Shown piece by piece: positions 25,316-33,967 of a DNA stretch of 64,000 bases. This DNA comes from an uncultured Eubacteriales bacterium (GTDB lineage Bacteria; Bacillota; Clostridia; Christensenellales; UMGS416), in the NCBI GenBank assembly GCA_900542005.1, contig UQLW01000003.1:67267-131266 (forward strand). Direction: 5' to 3'. A model generated the notes under the pieces. The model worked only from the letters and a program-made list of their open reading frames with translations, was not told the DNA's origin and searched no databases. The position numbers and the translations under genes were made by a program. How positions within the stretch are numbered: position 1 is the first letter of the stretch; every line of letters begins with the position of its first letter.

Positions 25316-26917
25316 TTATGAATCGAGCGCCGTCAAAAGCGCCTCGTAGGCGCGGTCAAAGGCGGCCGGATCGGTTTCATAATCGGTAAAGCTGCGCATG
25401 ACCTGGTCCAGCAGGCGCTGGGCCTGGGCCGCATCCCGATCCTTCAGCAGGTAGAGCAGCTCGCAATCCTCGGCGCCGGAGCGCATCTGCTCGGCGCGGA
25501 GCGACATCCAGGGCCCCGCTTCATCGCCGGGATAGCAGATATGGGTATCCCCAGGCGGAAGCAGCGTATGCCCGTCGTTGATGACGGCATTGGCATATTC
25601 ATAGACGTCCGGCTGATCCTGCTGCCAGCAGTTAAAGCCCCAGTGCAGATAGCCCTCCAGGTTATAGCGGAAATTGCCCCAATGGAGCAGGCGGGTGCGC
25701 AGAAGCTCCAGATCCAGCATTCGGTTCAGATACTGCCCCCCGGGACCGCAGGCCGTATAGAACCAAAGGGCATCGCCCTCGGCGCGCAGGGCCTCGAAGG
25801 CGTCCCGCTGCGCTTCGTAGTCGGAATTCAGCGGGATAAAATAATCGACCGCGCCGCGAAGCTCCGGGTGGACCACGGCGTCAAAAATCTTCATGCCGGG
25901 CATGAATTTGCGCACCACGCCGGCCAGGATACGGTAGTTGTCAATCATGTTGCTGGCGGGCTCATCCCCCAGATGCTGTACCGCGCAGTCATACCAGCCA
26001 TGCTCCCGCAGGAAAGCCGCCCACTGAGGCAAAAACTGCGCCAGGAAATGGTACCCCTCCGGCGTATCGCCATAGATGATACGGCCCTTCGGCCGGTAGA
26101 AGAGATAATAGGCCTCGTTGGTCACATAATTTTTCCCAAAGATATGCCCCAGCTCCAGGGTAGTGAAGCCCTCCTCCAGCACCATGCGGATAAAGCGTTC
26201 CATGCGGCTGAAATCAAAGGCGTATTGTCCGGGGGCCGGTTCCGTGACGGTAATAAGCGCCAGCGAAAGCAGATAATGGGTCTGGCGGGTGCGGCGCATC
26301 AGCCGCATCATCCGGCGCATCATCTCCATCCAGGCATCGCTGCCGAGCTCCAATCCATAGCGGCTGGCCATGTTGGAGGGGTCGCACCAATTGGTGATGG
26401 AAAGCCGGCCCTTTTGAGGGATGCGCGCCTGATGCACGGTGATGGTGAGCGTAAGCTCCTGGGTCTGGCTGCCACAGCGGACCGTGAGTGGACCGCTGTA
26501 TAGGCCGGGCTTGCTATCCTCGGGGATGGGGAAGGCTAGATAGAGCGCGGTGACAGCGCCGTCAGCGATATTCCCTCCCCGGGCAAAGGGCATGAGCGCA
26601 TCAAAAACCCGGAAGGGGGCCTGGCGGGTGGTCCAGGCGGAGGTATCCGTCCCCGGAGCGGCAGCGAAGGTATCAGCGCCGTAAGCGTTGGTATTGTACT
26701 GACAGCGGACATCCTTTAGCCGATACTGCTCCGGCTGCGGCAGGCTGCCCCCGCAGGTTATCTCCAGCGTATCGCCGGGCCGGGAGCCATCGAGAAAGAG
26801 CTGGACGGCCGCATAGCCGCCACGGGCCGCGTGCAGGGATGCTTCCGGGCTTTGGCTGGTATACCGGAAGACGTCGGGATAGATCCATTCGTTGCTGGAA
26901 ACAAAAAACGCGTTCAT
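25316..26917 (-). CDS. DUF4091 (GH123-like) glycoside hydrolase-type protein
   Basis: A 533-residue protein. The N-terminal 160 residues look like beta-sandwich repeats. A TIM-barrel region follows with SITNWCDPSNMA, LELGHIFGKNYVTN, an acid-rich AVQHLGDEPASN motif that could carry the catalytic pair, and the DUF4091 signature YNLEGYLHWGFNCWQ. GH123 enzymes are beta-N-acetylgalactosaminidases; DUF4091 proteins are relatives of mostly unknown specificity. There is no signal peptide, so it would act on imported sugars. The start is ATG 26917, which has GGAGG 7 bases upstream; the ATG at 26923 touches the ribosome site. Confidence 0.8.
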   Translation of the reverse strand: MNAFFVSSNEWIYPDVFRYTSQSPEASLHAARGGYAAVQLFLDGSRPGDTLEITCGGSLPQPEQYRLKDVRCQYNTNAYGADTFAAAPGTDTSAWTTRQAPFRVFDALMPFARGGNIADGAVTALYLAFPIPEDSKPGLYSGPLTVRCGSQTQELTLTITVHQARIPQKGRLSITNWCDPSNMASRYGLELGSDAWMEMMRRMMRLMRRTRQTHYLLSLALITVTEPAPGQYAFDFSRMERFIRMVLEEGFTTLELGHIFGKNYVTNEAYYLFYRPKGRIIYGDTPEGYHFLAQFLPQWAAFLREHGWYDCAVQHLGDEPASNMIDNYRILAGVVRKFMPGMKIFDAVVHPELRGAVDYFIPLNSDYEAQRDAFEALRAEGDALWFYTACGPGGQYLNRMLDLELLRTRLLHWGNFRYNLEGYLHWGFNCWQQDQPDVYEYANAVINDGHTLLPPGDTHICYPGDEAGPWMSLRAEQMRSGAEDCELLYLLKDRDAAQAQRLLDQVMRSFTDYETDPAAFDRAYEALLTALDS

Positions 26918-26954
26918 GATCATACCTCCCTATGCATCGGGCTATGATAAGGAT

Positions 26955-26983
26955 AGTATTGCGTATTTGCGCTCAATATGCAA
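26955..26983 (-). promoter_or_regulatory. promoter for DUF4091 gene
   Basis: Minus strand TTGCAT (26978-26983), 17-base spacer, AATACT (26955-26960). Confidence 0.45.
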
Positions 26984-27036
26984 GAGGGTAGGGCAAGAAT
27001 GGGAAAAAATTGATGGGCGTGCACTCCCAAAAGCCA

Positions 27037-27066
27037 AAGCCCGCGCGGCTTGGAGCGCGCGGGCTT
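27037..27066 (-). terminator. terminator of 64-residue protein gene
   Basis: A 10-bp stem AAGCCCGCGC/GCGCGGGCTT followed, on the minus strand, by TTGGCTTTTGGG. It begins 15 bases after the stop of the small gene. Confidence 0.65.
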
Positions 27067-27081
27067 CGGGCGCGGCCTTGG

Positions 27082-27276
27082 TTAAGGCTCGTCGTCGTTG
27101 TCCAGCGGCCGGCGTTTATCCTTGCAATTGAAAAGCGGGATAACCGGCGACGGGCTGGCGGTCGGAGAACCGGGGAAGAAGTCGGGAGGCACAGGCAGCA
27201 GCTTATCCCAGCGGTTCAGCGTCGTGCGGCTTCGGTACAGCTCAGGATCATGGGGATCTTCGTCATAGGGACGCAT
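27082..27276 (-). CDS. small proline-rich protein of unknown function
   Basis: A 64-residue hydrophilic protein, not recognised. It is rich in Pro and Asp: it starts MRPYDEDPHDPELYRSRTTL, has a PVPPDFFPGSP stretch and ends PLDNDDEP. There is no signal peptide or membrane segment, and most of it should be disordered. Evidence that it is real: GAGGT lies 7 bases before ATG 27276, it sits in a gap with no other gene, and a terminator follows its stop by 15 bases. A longer GTG start at 27285 overlaps the ribosome site. Confidence 0.5.
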   Translation of the reverse strand: MRPYDEDPHDPELYRSRTTLNRWDKLLPVPPDFFPGSPTASPSPVIPLFNCKDKRRPLDNDDEP

Positions 27277-27416
27277 CACAATCACCTCGAGCCTATTGTG
27301 CTTCTAGGCTGCGAAATGATACTTTGTAAAAGCTGGGCCCTTCACGGATTTTAAATTTTACATATAGGGAAGGGATGGCCGGTGAAACGCAGCAGGCGGA
27401 TCTTTAGGCAGGGAGC

Positions 27417-27950
27417 CTATGGTTTGCAGACCTTGCAGGGGGTATAGCCCTGGGCAACCGCGCGATCCTTTGCGATGGCGTGCGCGCTCTTTTTCAGATA
27501 GCGGCAGCCGCTGCGGTGATATTTTTCGCCGGTATCGGTGATGTATACGGTTTGCCCGGACTCCGGCTCCTGAGCCGCCAGGGTGGTTGCGGCGCGGGGC
27601 GTCGTAGCCTTTGTTGCGGTGGTAGCCTTTGCTGTGGTGGCTTTAGCTGTAGGGGTAGTTTTTGTGGGGGCTGCAGCTTCCGGACTGGATTTCGCTTCTT
27701 TGGGGACCAGGGCCGCAGAGGATGGAACTGTCGCCTTCACGGGCATAGAAGCGGCGGATTCGTCCTCCTGCTGCGCTGTCGTTCGCATTGGCACGGGCGT
27801 GGTTGATTGGGCCGCAGCGGAGGGGGACGCAGACGGTGAAGGCGCGGTAATGGTAGCCGAGACGGTAGTGGATGAGCCGGTTAGGCTGCTGCAAGCAGAA
27901 AGCATACAACATAGCAGCAGGGCGGCGGTTATGGCGGCGAATCTTTTCAT
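27417..27950 (-). CDS. lipoprotein with Thr/Ala-rich linker and C-terminal Cys/His (Ada-like metal-binding) domain
   Basis: A 177-residue exported lipoprotein. Residues 1-20 are a lipoprotein signal ending LSAC (Cys20). Residues 21-130 are a low-complexity Ser/Thr/Pro/Ala linker with short repeats of KATTA type, likely a wall-spanning spacer. The last 45 residues (VYITDTGEKYHRSGCRYL, then GYTPCKVCKP) match the small Cys/His domain often fused to secreted nucleases and competence proteins in Firmicutes, with His, Cys and the final CxxC as probable metal ligands. Its binding partner is unknown. A TATAAT (27981-27986, minus strand) lies upstream. Confidence 0.82.
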   Translation of the reverse strand: MKRFAAITAALLLCCMLSACSSLTGSSTTVSATITAPSPSASPSAAAQSTTPVPMRTTAQQEDESAASMPVKATVPSSAALVPKEAKSSPEAAAPTKTTPTAKATTAKATTATKATTPRAATTLAAQEPESGQTVYITDTGEKYHRSGCRYLKKSAHAIAKDRAVAQGYTPCKVCKP

Positions 27951-28110
27951 TTCAAACTCCTTTGATTCATGGATAAAAGTATTATAGGATCAAAAGAGCT
28001 AAAAATGGCGATTTACGAGAAACTGCGACATCAATGCGAATCGCGGCGCAGCGACAGCCCCTACTCCGGGAAGGGGGCAGGAAAACCACGGCGGAAGCGT
28101 GAGCGGGCAG

Positions 28111-28158
28111 AAAAAGCCCCCGGCCATCGGGCGATTGCTCGATGAACCGGGGGCTTTC
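28111..28158 (-). terminator. terminator of nifJ
   Basis: An 11-bp stem (28113-28123 with 28147-28157) and a T-run on the minus strand, 35 bases after the nifJ stop. Confidence 0.85.
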
Positions 28159-28192
28159 TATGCAATAGGATATACGAGGGATTTGTCCAGGA

Positions 28193-31100
28193 TTACAGGA
28201 CGGTTTCCTCCGCCAGCTTCTGATAGGTGGTCAGGCGCTTGGCCGCTTCTTTCTCCGCCTTATGGAAGAGCGTATCGGCCGCATCGGGGAACTGACGCAG
28301 CAGGGAGCTGTAACGCACCTCGCCGCGGATGAAGTCCTGATAGGAGGCCTGAGGCGCCTTGGAATCCAGCGTGAAGGGGTTCTCGCCCTTCTCGGCCAGC
28401 GCGGGGTTGAAGCGGTAGAGCTGCCAATAGCCAGCTTCCACAGCCTTTTTGCCCTCAGCCTGGGACTTGCTCATGTTGATACCATGGTTGATGCAGGGGG
28501 CGTAGGCGATGATGAGGGAGGGGCCCGGATAGGCCTCGGCCTCGGTCATGGCCTTCACCAGCTGGCTCTGATTGGCGCCCATGCAGACGCTGGCCACATA
28601 CACATAACCATAGGACATGGCCATCAGGCCCAGATCCTTCTTGCGGGTGCGCTTGCCGGCGGCGGCGAACTTCGCCACGGAGCCGGTGGGCGTAGCCTTG
28701 GAGGACTGGCCGCCGGTGTTGGAATATACCTCGGTATCCATGACCAGCACGTTCACGTCCTCGCCCATGGCCAGCACATGATCCAGGCCGCCGTAACCGA
28801 TATCGTAGGCCCAGCCGTCGCCGCCGAAGATCCAGAGGGACTTCTTGACCATCAGGTCGGACATGGAGGCAATCTCCGCACAGAGCGCGTCGCAATCGCA
28901 GCCGCAGTCCTTGCAGCCGTTGACCAGGTTCTTCAGCGCCTCAGAGGCCAACTTGGAGCCCTCGGCGTTGTCCTTCTCGGCCAGCCACTTATCGCAGATT
29001 TCCTTGGCCTCGCCGTCAACCTTCTCGCTGAGCTGAGCAACCAAGCTGGCAAGACGCTCGCGGCGCTGGGACACAGCCAGGTTCATGCCGAAGCCGAACT
29101 CCGCGTTATCCTCGAACAGGGAGTTGGCCCAGGCGGGACCGTGACCCTTGGCATTGACCGTATAGGGCACGGTGGGGGCGGAGCCGCCGTAGATGGAGGA
29201 GCAGCCGGTGGCGTTGGCCACGATCATGCGGTCGCCGAAGAGCTGCGTGACGAGCTTGACATAGGGGGTCTCGCCGCAGCCGGCGCAAGCGCCGGAGAAC
29301 TCAAACAGCGGCTGCAGGAACTGGCTGTTCTTGGGATTGGAATAGTTGAGGTTCAGCTCGGGACGCGGGGCCTTCACAGCGAACTCCCAGTTGGGCTCCT
29401 GATCCATCTGCGTGGCCAGGGGCTTCATGGTCAGCGCCTTCTCGCCCTTCTTGCCGGGGCAGACGTCGGCGCAGTTGCCGCAGCCGGTGCAGTCCAGCGG
29501 CGAAACCTGAATGCGGTACTTCAGGCCCGTGAAATCCTTGCCGATGGGGTTGAGGGTTTCCATACCGGCAGGCGCAGAGGCCAGCGTCTGCTCCGTGAAG
29601 AGGAAGGGACGGATCGTGGCATGGGGGCAAACCATGGAACACTGGTTACACTGGATACAGTTGGCCGGGTTCCACATGGGGACGTTGATGGCCACGCCGC
29701 GCTTCTCATACTGGGTGGTGCCGGTGGGCACGCGGCCGGAAGGATCGAAGGCCGATACCGGCAGCTTGTCGCCCTCCTGCGCCAGGATGGGGGCTACGAC
29801 CGTATCAAAGTATTCGGTGGCCTCTACCTTTACGGGGACAGCGCCTTCGGTGGTGGTGGCCCAGGATTCGGGCACGGGGATCTCCACCAAGCCGGCAATG
29901 GCGTTGTCGACGGCGGCATAGTTCTGCTGTACGACAGCGTCGCCCTTCTTGGAGAAGGACTTCTTGATGGCGCCCTTCATGTAGCCCTCGGCCTCCTCAT
30001 AGGGGATAACCTCGGCCAGCTTGAAGAAGGCAGCCTGCATGACGGTGGAAACCAGCTTGGAGAGGCCCAGCTCGGTAGCGACCTTCACAGCGTCCAGGTT
30101 AAAGAAGCGGGCATGCTTCCGGGCCAGGGCGTTCTTCACGGAAGCCGGCAGCTGCGTTTCCATCTCCTCAGCCGTCCAGGGGCTGTTGAGCAGGAATACG
30201 CCGCCGTCCTTCAGCGCGGAGACCATATCGTACCGGGTGATATAGCTGGAATTGTGGCAGGCCACAAAGTCGGCATGCTCAATGAGGTAGGGGCTCTGGA
30301 TGGGCGACTTGCCGAAACGCAGGTGGGAGATGGTGATGCCGCCGGACTTCTTGGAGTCGTAGGAGAAGTAGCCCTGGGCATACATATCGGTATGATCGCC
30401 AATGATCTTGATGGAGTTTTTGTTGGAACCAACCGTGCCGTCGGAACCGAAGCCCCAGAACATGCAGGACTTGGTGCCCGCAGGAGCGGTGTCGAGCTCC
30501 TCGCCGATGGCCAGGGAGGTGCCGGTCACGTCGTCGACAATACCCACGGTGAAGTGGTTCTTGGCCGGGGCGGCGTCCAGGTTGTCGAATACAGCCTTGA
30601 CCATGGAAGGCGTGAACTCCTTGGAACCCAGGCCATAGCGTCCGCCGACAACGACGTCCATATCGCGGCCCTCTTCGCGCAGGGCGGCGACAACGTCTTC
30701 ATACAGCGGCTCGCCCAGGGAGCCGGACTCCTTGGTGCGGTCCAGCACGGCCACCTTCTTGACGGAGGCGGGGATGGCCTTCACAAAGGCCGCAGCGCTG
30801 AAGGGACGGTACAGGCGAACCTTGATGGCGCCAACCTTCTCTCCGCGGGCGGTCAGGTACTGGATGGTCTCCTCGGCCACGTCGCAGCCAGAGCCCATCA
30901 GCACGATGACCTTATCGGCGTCGGGCGCGCCGACGTAATCAAAGATGTGATATTCACGGCCGGTGATATCCTTCACCTTGCCCATCACGGTTTCTACGAT
31001 GCCGGGTACGGCGTCATAGTATTTGTTGGCAGCTTCGCGGCCCTGGAAGTAGATATCGGGGTTCTGCGCGGTGCCCTGCTGATGGGGATGCTCAGGATTC

Positions 31101-31720
31101 AGAGCGCGGGCGCGGAAGGCCTCGATCTTGTCCATGGGCACCAGGGGCTTCATTTCGTCATAGGTGATGCCGTCGATCTTCTGAACCTCATGGCTGGTGC
31201 GGAAGCCGTCGAAGAAATGCAGGAAGGGGATGGAGGACTCCAGCGTGGATACATGGGCCACCAGCGCCATATCCATCGCTTCCTGGACGGAGGCGGAGGC
31301 CAGCATGGCGAATCCGGTCTGACGGCAGGCCATGACGTCGGAATGGTCGCCGAAAATGGACAGCGCATGATAGGCCAGAGCACGGGCGGAAACATGGAAC
31401 ACGCAGGGCATGAGCTCGCCGGCGATCTTGTACATGTTGGGGATCATCAGCAGCAGGCCCTGGGAGGCGGTGAAGGTGGTGGTGAGGGCGCCGGCAGCCA
31501 GGGAACCGTGCACGGCGCCGGCAGCGCCGGCCTCCGACTGCATTTCGGTAATCTTCATCTGCTGGCCGAAGAGGTTCTTCTGGCCATAGGCCGACCAGGT
31601 ATCGGACTGCTCAGCCATGGGAGAAGACGGGGTAATGGGGTAGATGGCGGCTACATCGCTGAACGCATACGCGACATGCGCTGTGGCTGTATTGCCATCT
31701 ACTGTCATTTTTTGGGGCAT
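28193..31720 (-). CDS. nifJ: pyruvate:ferredoxin (flavodoxin) oxidoreductase
   Basis: A 1175-residue single-chain PFOR. It converts pyruvate and CoA to acetyl-CoA and CO2 and reduces ferredoxin, the core step of clostridial fermentation. Domains in order: pyrimidine-binding domain (AAIYPITPSSPMAE, then ITEMQSEAGAAGA), transketolase C-terminal-like domain II, EKR linker, a two-[4Fe-4S] ferredoxin domain (CIQCNQCSMVCPH and CTGCGNCADVCP), and the TPP domain with CAGCGET, ATGCSSIYGG and GGDGWAYDIGYGG. Length is as usual for the family. AAAGGAGG precedes the ATG. It is a single-gene unit. The complementary strand stays open almost throughout because of strong GC3 bias. Confidence 0.97.
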   Translation of the reverse strand: MPQKMTVDGNTATAHVAYAFSDVAAIYPITPSSPMAEQSDTWSAYGQKNLFGQQMKITEMQSEAGAAGAVHGSLAAGALTTTFTASQGLLLMIPNMYKIAGELMPCVFHVSARALAYHALSIFGDHSDVMACRQTGFAMLASASVQEAMDMALVAHVSTLESSIPFLHFFDGFRTSHEVQKIDGITYDEMKPLVPMDKIEAFRARALNPEHPHQQGTAQNPDIYFQGREAANKYYDAVPGIVETVMGKVKDITGREYHIFDYVGAPDADKVIVLMGSGCDVAEETIQYLTARGEKVGAIKVRLYRPFSAAAFVKAIPASVKKVAVLDRTKESGSLGEPLYEDVVAALREEGRDMDVVVGGRYGLGSKEFTPSMVKAVFDNLDAAPAKNHFTVGIVDDVTGTSLAIGEELDTAPAGTKSCMFWGFGSDGTVGSNKNSIKIIGDHTDMYAQGYFSYDSKKSGGITISHLRFGKSPIQSPYLIEHADFVACHNSSYITRYDMVSALKDGGVFLLNSPWTAEEMETQLPASVKNALARKHARFFNLDAVKVATELGLSKLVSTVMQAAFFKLAEVIPYEEAEGYMKGAIKKSFSKKGDAVVQQNYAAVDNAIAGLVEIPVPESWATTTEGAVPVKVEATEYFDTVVAPILAQEGDKLPVSAFDPSGRVPTGTTQYEKRGVAINVPMWNPANCIQCNQCSMVCPHATIRPFLFTEQTLASAPAGMETLNPIGKDFTGLKYRIQVSPLDCTGCGNCADVCPGKKGEKALTMKPLATQMDQEPNWEFAVKAPRPELNLNYSNPKNSQFLQPLFEFSGACAGCGETPYVKLVTQLFGDRMIVANATGCSSIYGGSAPTVPYTVNAKGHGPAWANSLFEDNAEFGFGMNLAVSQRRERLASLVAQLSEKVDGEAKEICDKWLAEKDNAEGSKLASEALKNLVNGCKDCGCDCDALCAEIASMSDLMVKKSLWIFGGDGWAYDIGYGGLDHVLAMGEDVNVLVMDTEVYSNTGGQSSKATPTGSVAKFAAAGKRTRKKDLGLMAMSYGYVYVASVCMGANQSQLVKAMTEAEAYPGPSLIIAYAPCINHGINMSKSQAEGKKAVEAGYWQLYRFNPALAEKGENPFTLDSKAPQASYQDFIRGEVRYSSLLRQFPDAADTLFHKAEKEAAKRLTTYQKLAEETVL

Positions 31721-31807
31721 GGTATTTTCCTCCTTTGTATCCTTTCAAGGCTAAAGATACGCAATGGATTTGGAGACAGGGCGAAAACCGCGCTGCCTCA
31801 TTAAATT

Positions 31808-31837
31808 ATTATAAGCACAATACTCCCGCTTCGTCAA
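31808..31837 (-). promoter_or_regulatory. promoter for nifJ
   Basis: Minus strand TTGACG (31832-31837), 18-base spacer, TATAAT (31808-31813). Confidence 0.7.
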
Positions 31838-31931
31838 GGTGCGGGCCGTAAAATCGCGCCTTTTGTGCGTTTATTCTATATACCCACAGAAGCGGAGGCA
31901 GAAAAGGTCCGGCCGCCGGCTGCGCACCCGC

Positions 31932-31960
31932 TTGTTGACCGTGTGCAAGTATGGTAGAAT
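31932..31960 (+). promoter_or_regulatory. promoter for hisC-sfsA
   Basis: TTGTTG (31932-31937), 17-base spacer, TAGAAT (31955-31960) with TGG in front (extended -10). Confidence 0.6.
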
Positions 31961-31988
31961 AACAAAAAACGAAGGAAAAGAACCAGCC

Positions 31989-33074
31989 ATGAACAGTTAT
32001 CTGAGCCCCTTGGCCCAATCCCTTGTGCCCTATGTGCCCGGCGAGCAGCCTACGGACCGCCGGTATATCAAGCTGAATACCAACGAAAACCCATATCCTC
32101 CGTCTCCGGCGGTTGCGCCGGCGGTGGAGCAGATCCTCCGGGAAGGAAGCCTGCGCAAGTATTCCCGTCCTGAGTGCGAGCCGCTGCGGGAGCTGGTGGC
32201 CCGGCAGCAGGGCTTCCCCTCCAGGGATTATGTGTATTTTGCCAACGGCTCCGACGAGGTGCTGGCCTTTTGCTTTGCCGCTTTCTTCGCCGGGCGGAAG
32301 GAGCCGGTGCGTTTTGCCGATATTACCTACAGCTTTTATCCTGTTTACTGCGACCTGTTTTCCATCCCCTACCGGAAGGTTCCGCTTAGGGAGGACTTTA
32401 CCCTCTCAGTAGCCGACTATGAGGGGCCGGGCGGCGGGATTATCATCGCCAATCCTAACGCGCCTACCGCACTGGCGCTGGCCGAGGATGAGCTGCGTGG
32501 CTTAATCGCCAGCCACCCCCAGGAGGTGGTCCTGGTGGATGAGGCCTATGCTGCCTTTTCTAGGTCAAGCTGCGCCGCGTGGGTGATGGAATACCCCAAC
32601 CTGATTGTGACCCGTACGCTCAGCAAATCCCACGCGCTGGCGGGGCTGCGGGTGGGATACTGCATGGCCCAGCCCCACCTGATCGAGGGCGTGGTACGGG
32701 TTAAGAACTCCTTTAATTCCTATTCGGTGGACGCGCTTGCCCAGGCGGCGGCCTATCAGGCGCTGGACGACCAGGCCTACCACCAGGAGATGACGGATCG
32801 GGTCATCGCAACAAGGAACCGTTTTATGGCCCGGCTTCGCCAGATGGGCTTTTATGGGCCGGACTCCCAGGCCAACTTTATCTTTGCAGCGCACCCGCGC
32901 TTTTCAGGAGCTCATCTGGCGGCTGCCCTGCGCCAGGAGGGCATCCTGGTGCGGCACTTTGCCCAGCCGGAGCGGATTGAGCCGTATCTTCGCATCACCA
33001 TCGGCACCGATGGGGAGATGGAGCAGGTGGCGGCCGCCCTGGAGCGTATCCTGGCCTGCGGTGAGGAAAAATGA
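31989..33074 (+). CDS. hisC: histidinol-phosphate aminotransferase family protein
   Basis: A 361-residue fold type I PLP aminotransferase. IKLNTNENPYPPSP opens the domain, FANGSDEVLAF binds the cofactor phosphate, and the PLP lysine is Lys213 in LSKSHALAGLRVGY (E. coli HisC uses Lys214). Histidinol phosphate is the expected substrate, but some HisC-type enzymes act on aromatic amino acids, and no other his gene is nearby. ATG 31989 follows AAGGAAAAG; the upstream in-frame extension crosses the promoter. The 3' end overlaps a possible ATG of the next frame. Confidence 0.88.
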   Translation: MNSYLSPLAQSLVPYVPGEQPTDRRYIKLNTNENPYPPSPAVAPAVEQILREGSLRKYSRPECEPLRELVARQQGFPSRDYVYFANGSDEVLAFCFAAFFAGRKEPVRFADITYSFYPVYCDLFSIPYRKVPLREDFTLSVADYEGPGGGIIIANPNAPTALALAEDELRGLIASHPQEVVLVDEAYAAFSRSSCAAWVMEYPNLIVTRTLSKSHALAGLRVGYCMAQPHLIEGVVRVKNSFNSYSVDALAQAAAYQALDDQAYHQEMTDRVIATRNRFMARLRQMGFYGPDSQANFIFAAHPRFSGAHLAAALRQEGILVRHFAQPERIEPYLRITIGTDGEMEQVAAALERILACGEEK

Positions 33075-33181
33075 CCCGGAGCAGCAGCCAGGGAAAAAGG
33101 ATGTCCCCGCCATCCGGCGGGCATATCCGCCCGGAAGAGGGGCAAGATAGCCGGGAAAGCGGGGCACGGGAGGGCCTGTGG

Positions 33182-33868
33182 ATGCCGCTTGCGCTGGAGG
33201 ACGCGGTTTTCCTGCAGCGGCTCAGCCGTTTTTCCGCCCGCGTCCTGTGGCGGGACCAGGAGGTGCTGGCCCATGTCCCCAACTCGGGGAGGCTGCGGGA
33301 GCTGCTGGCGCCCGGCGTACGGGCGCGCGTGCGCCCCGGCGGGGGCCCCAAGACGGCCTGCCGCCTGATGATGGTGGAGCACCAGCAGGCATGGGCGCTG
33401 ATCGACGCCCATCTGACCAACGACATCCTGGAATATGCGGTACGGGCCGGCTGGCTGATGCCGGACCCCTTTGACCTGCGGCGGGAGGTACGATACGCGG
33501 GCAGCCGCCTGGACCTTGGCTGCCGCAATGGGGAGGGGTTTCATCTGGTGGAGGCCAAATGTGTAACCTTGATCCAGGATGGCCTGGCACTTTTTCCCGA
33601 TGCGCCGACGCAGCGGGGGGCCCGGCATTTACGGGAGCTGGCCAGCGCGCAGCGGGCGGGGCTGAAGGGCCACGTCGCCTTTTTTGTGCAGCAGCCGGGC
33701 GCCCGGGCGTTTGCGGCGAACCGGGCGATGGATCCCGCCTTTGCCGATGCGCTGGAGCAGGCGGCTGCAGCAGGCGTTGCGGTGCATGTCATCCAATGCC
33801 GGATTGCGCCAGACGGGGTAGGGCTTTGCGGCAGGCTGCCCCTTGCCGCAAGGGACGGCACTTTTTAG
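33182..33868 (+). CDS. sfsA: DNA/RNA nuclease SfsA family protein
   Basis: A 228-residue SfsA (E. coli: 234). It combines an N-terminal OB-like region (ARVLWRDQEVLAHVPNSGRL) with a PD-(D/E)XK-like core: RYAGSRLDLGC (Asp) and HLVEAKCVTL (Glu-x-Lys), then FPDAPTQRGARHLREL. It was first described as a sugar fermentation stimulation protein and later linked to nuclease activity. The start is ATG 33182 because GGGAGGG lies 7 bases before it and the length fits. A start at 33071, overlapping the hisC stop as ATGA, would add 37 poorly conserved residues and remains possible. Confidence 0.88.
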   Translation: MPLALEDAVFLQRLSRFSARVLWRDQEVLAHVPNSGRLRELLAPGVRARVRPGGGPKTACRLMMVEHQQAWALIDAHLTNDILEYAVRAGWLMPDPFDLRREVRYAGSRLDLGCRNGEGFHLVEAKCVTLIQDGLALFPDAPTQRGARHLRELASAQRAGLKGHVAFFVQQPGARAFAANRAMDPAFADALEQAAAAGVAVHVIQCRIAPDGVGLCGRLPLAARDGTF

Positions 33869-33878
33869 CGGCGAGTTC

Positions 33879-33907
33879 TTGTGCAATTCATCTGCCTGCG
33901 GTATAAT
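33879..33907 (+). promoter_or_regulatory. promoter for division operon
   Basis: TTGTGC (33879-33884), 17-base spacer, TATAAT (33902-33907), 60 bases before the HlyD-like gene. Confidence 0.65.
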
Positions 33908-33967
33908 GAACAAATCAAAAGTCGACATAATCTGCATCAGCAGTTGGTTTATGATAGGGGGTAGGAC

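Noticed and set aside
28262..31804. Open frame of 1180 codons antisense to nifJ
   Set aside because: Low-complexity G/A/L/H-rich product without family features; it mirrors the GC3 bias of nifJ. nifJ matches PFOR over its full length.
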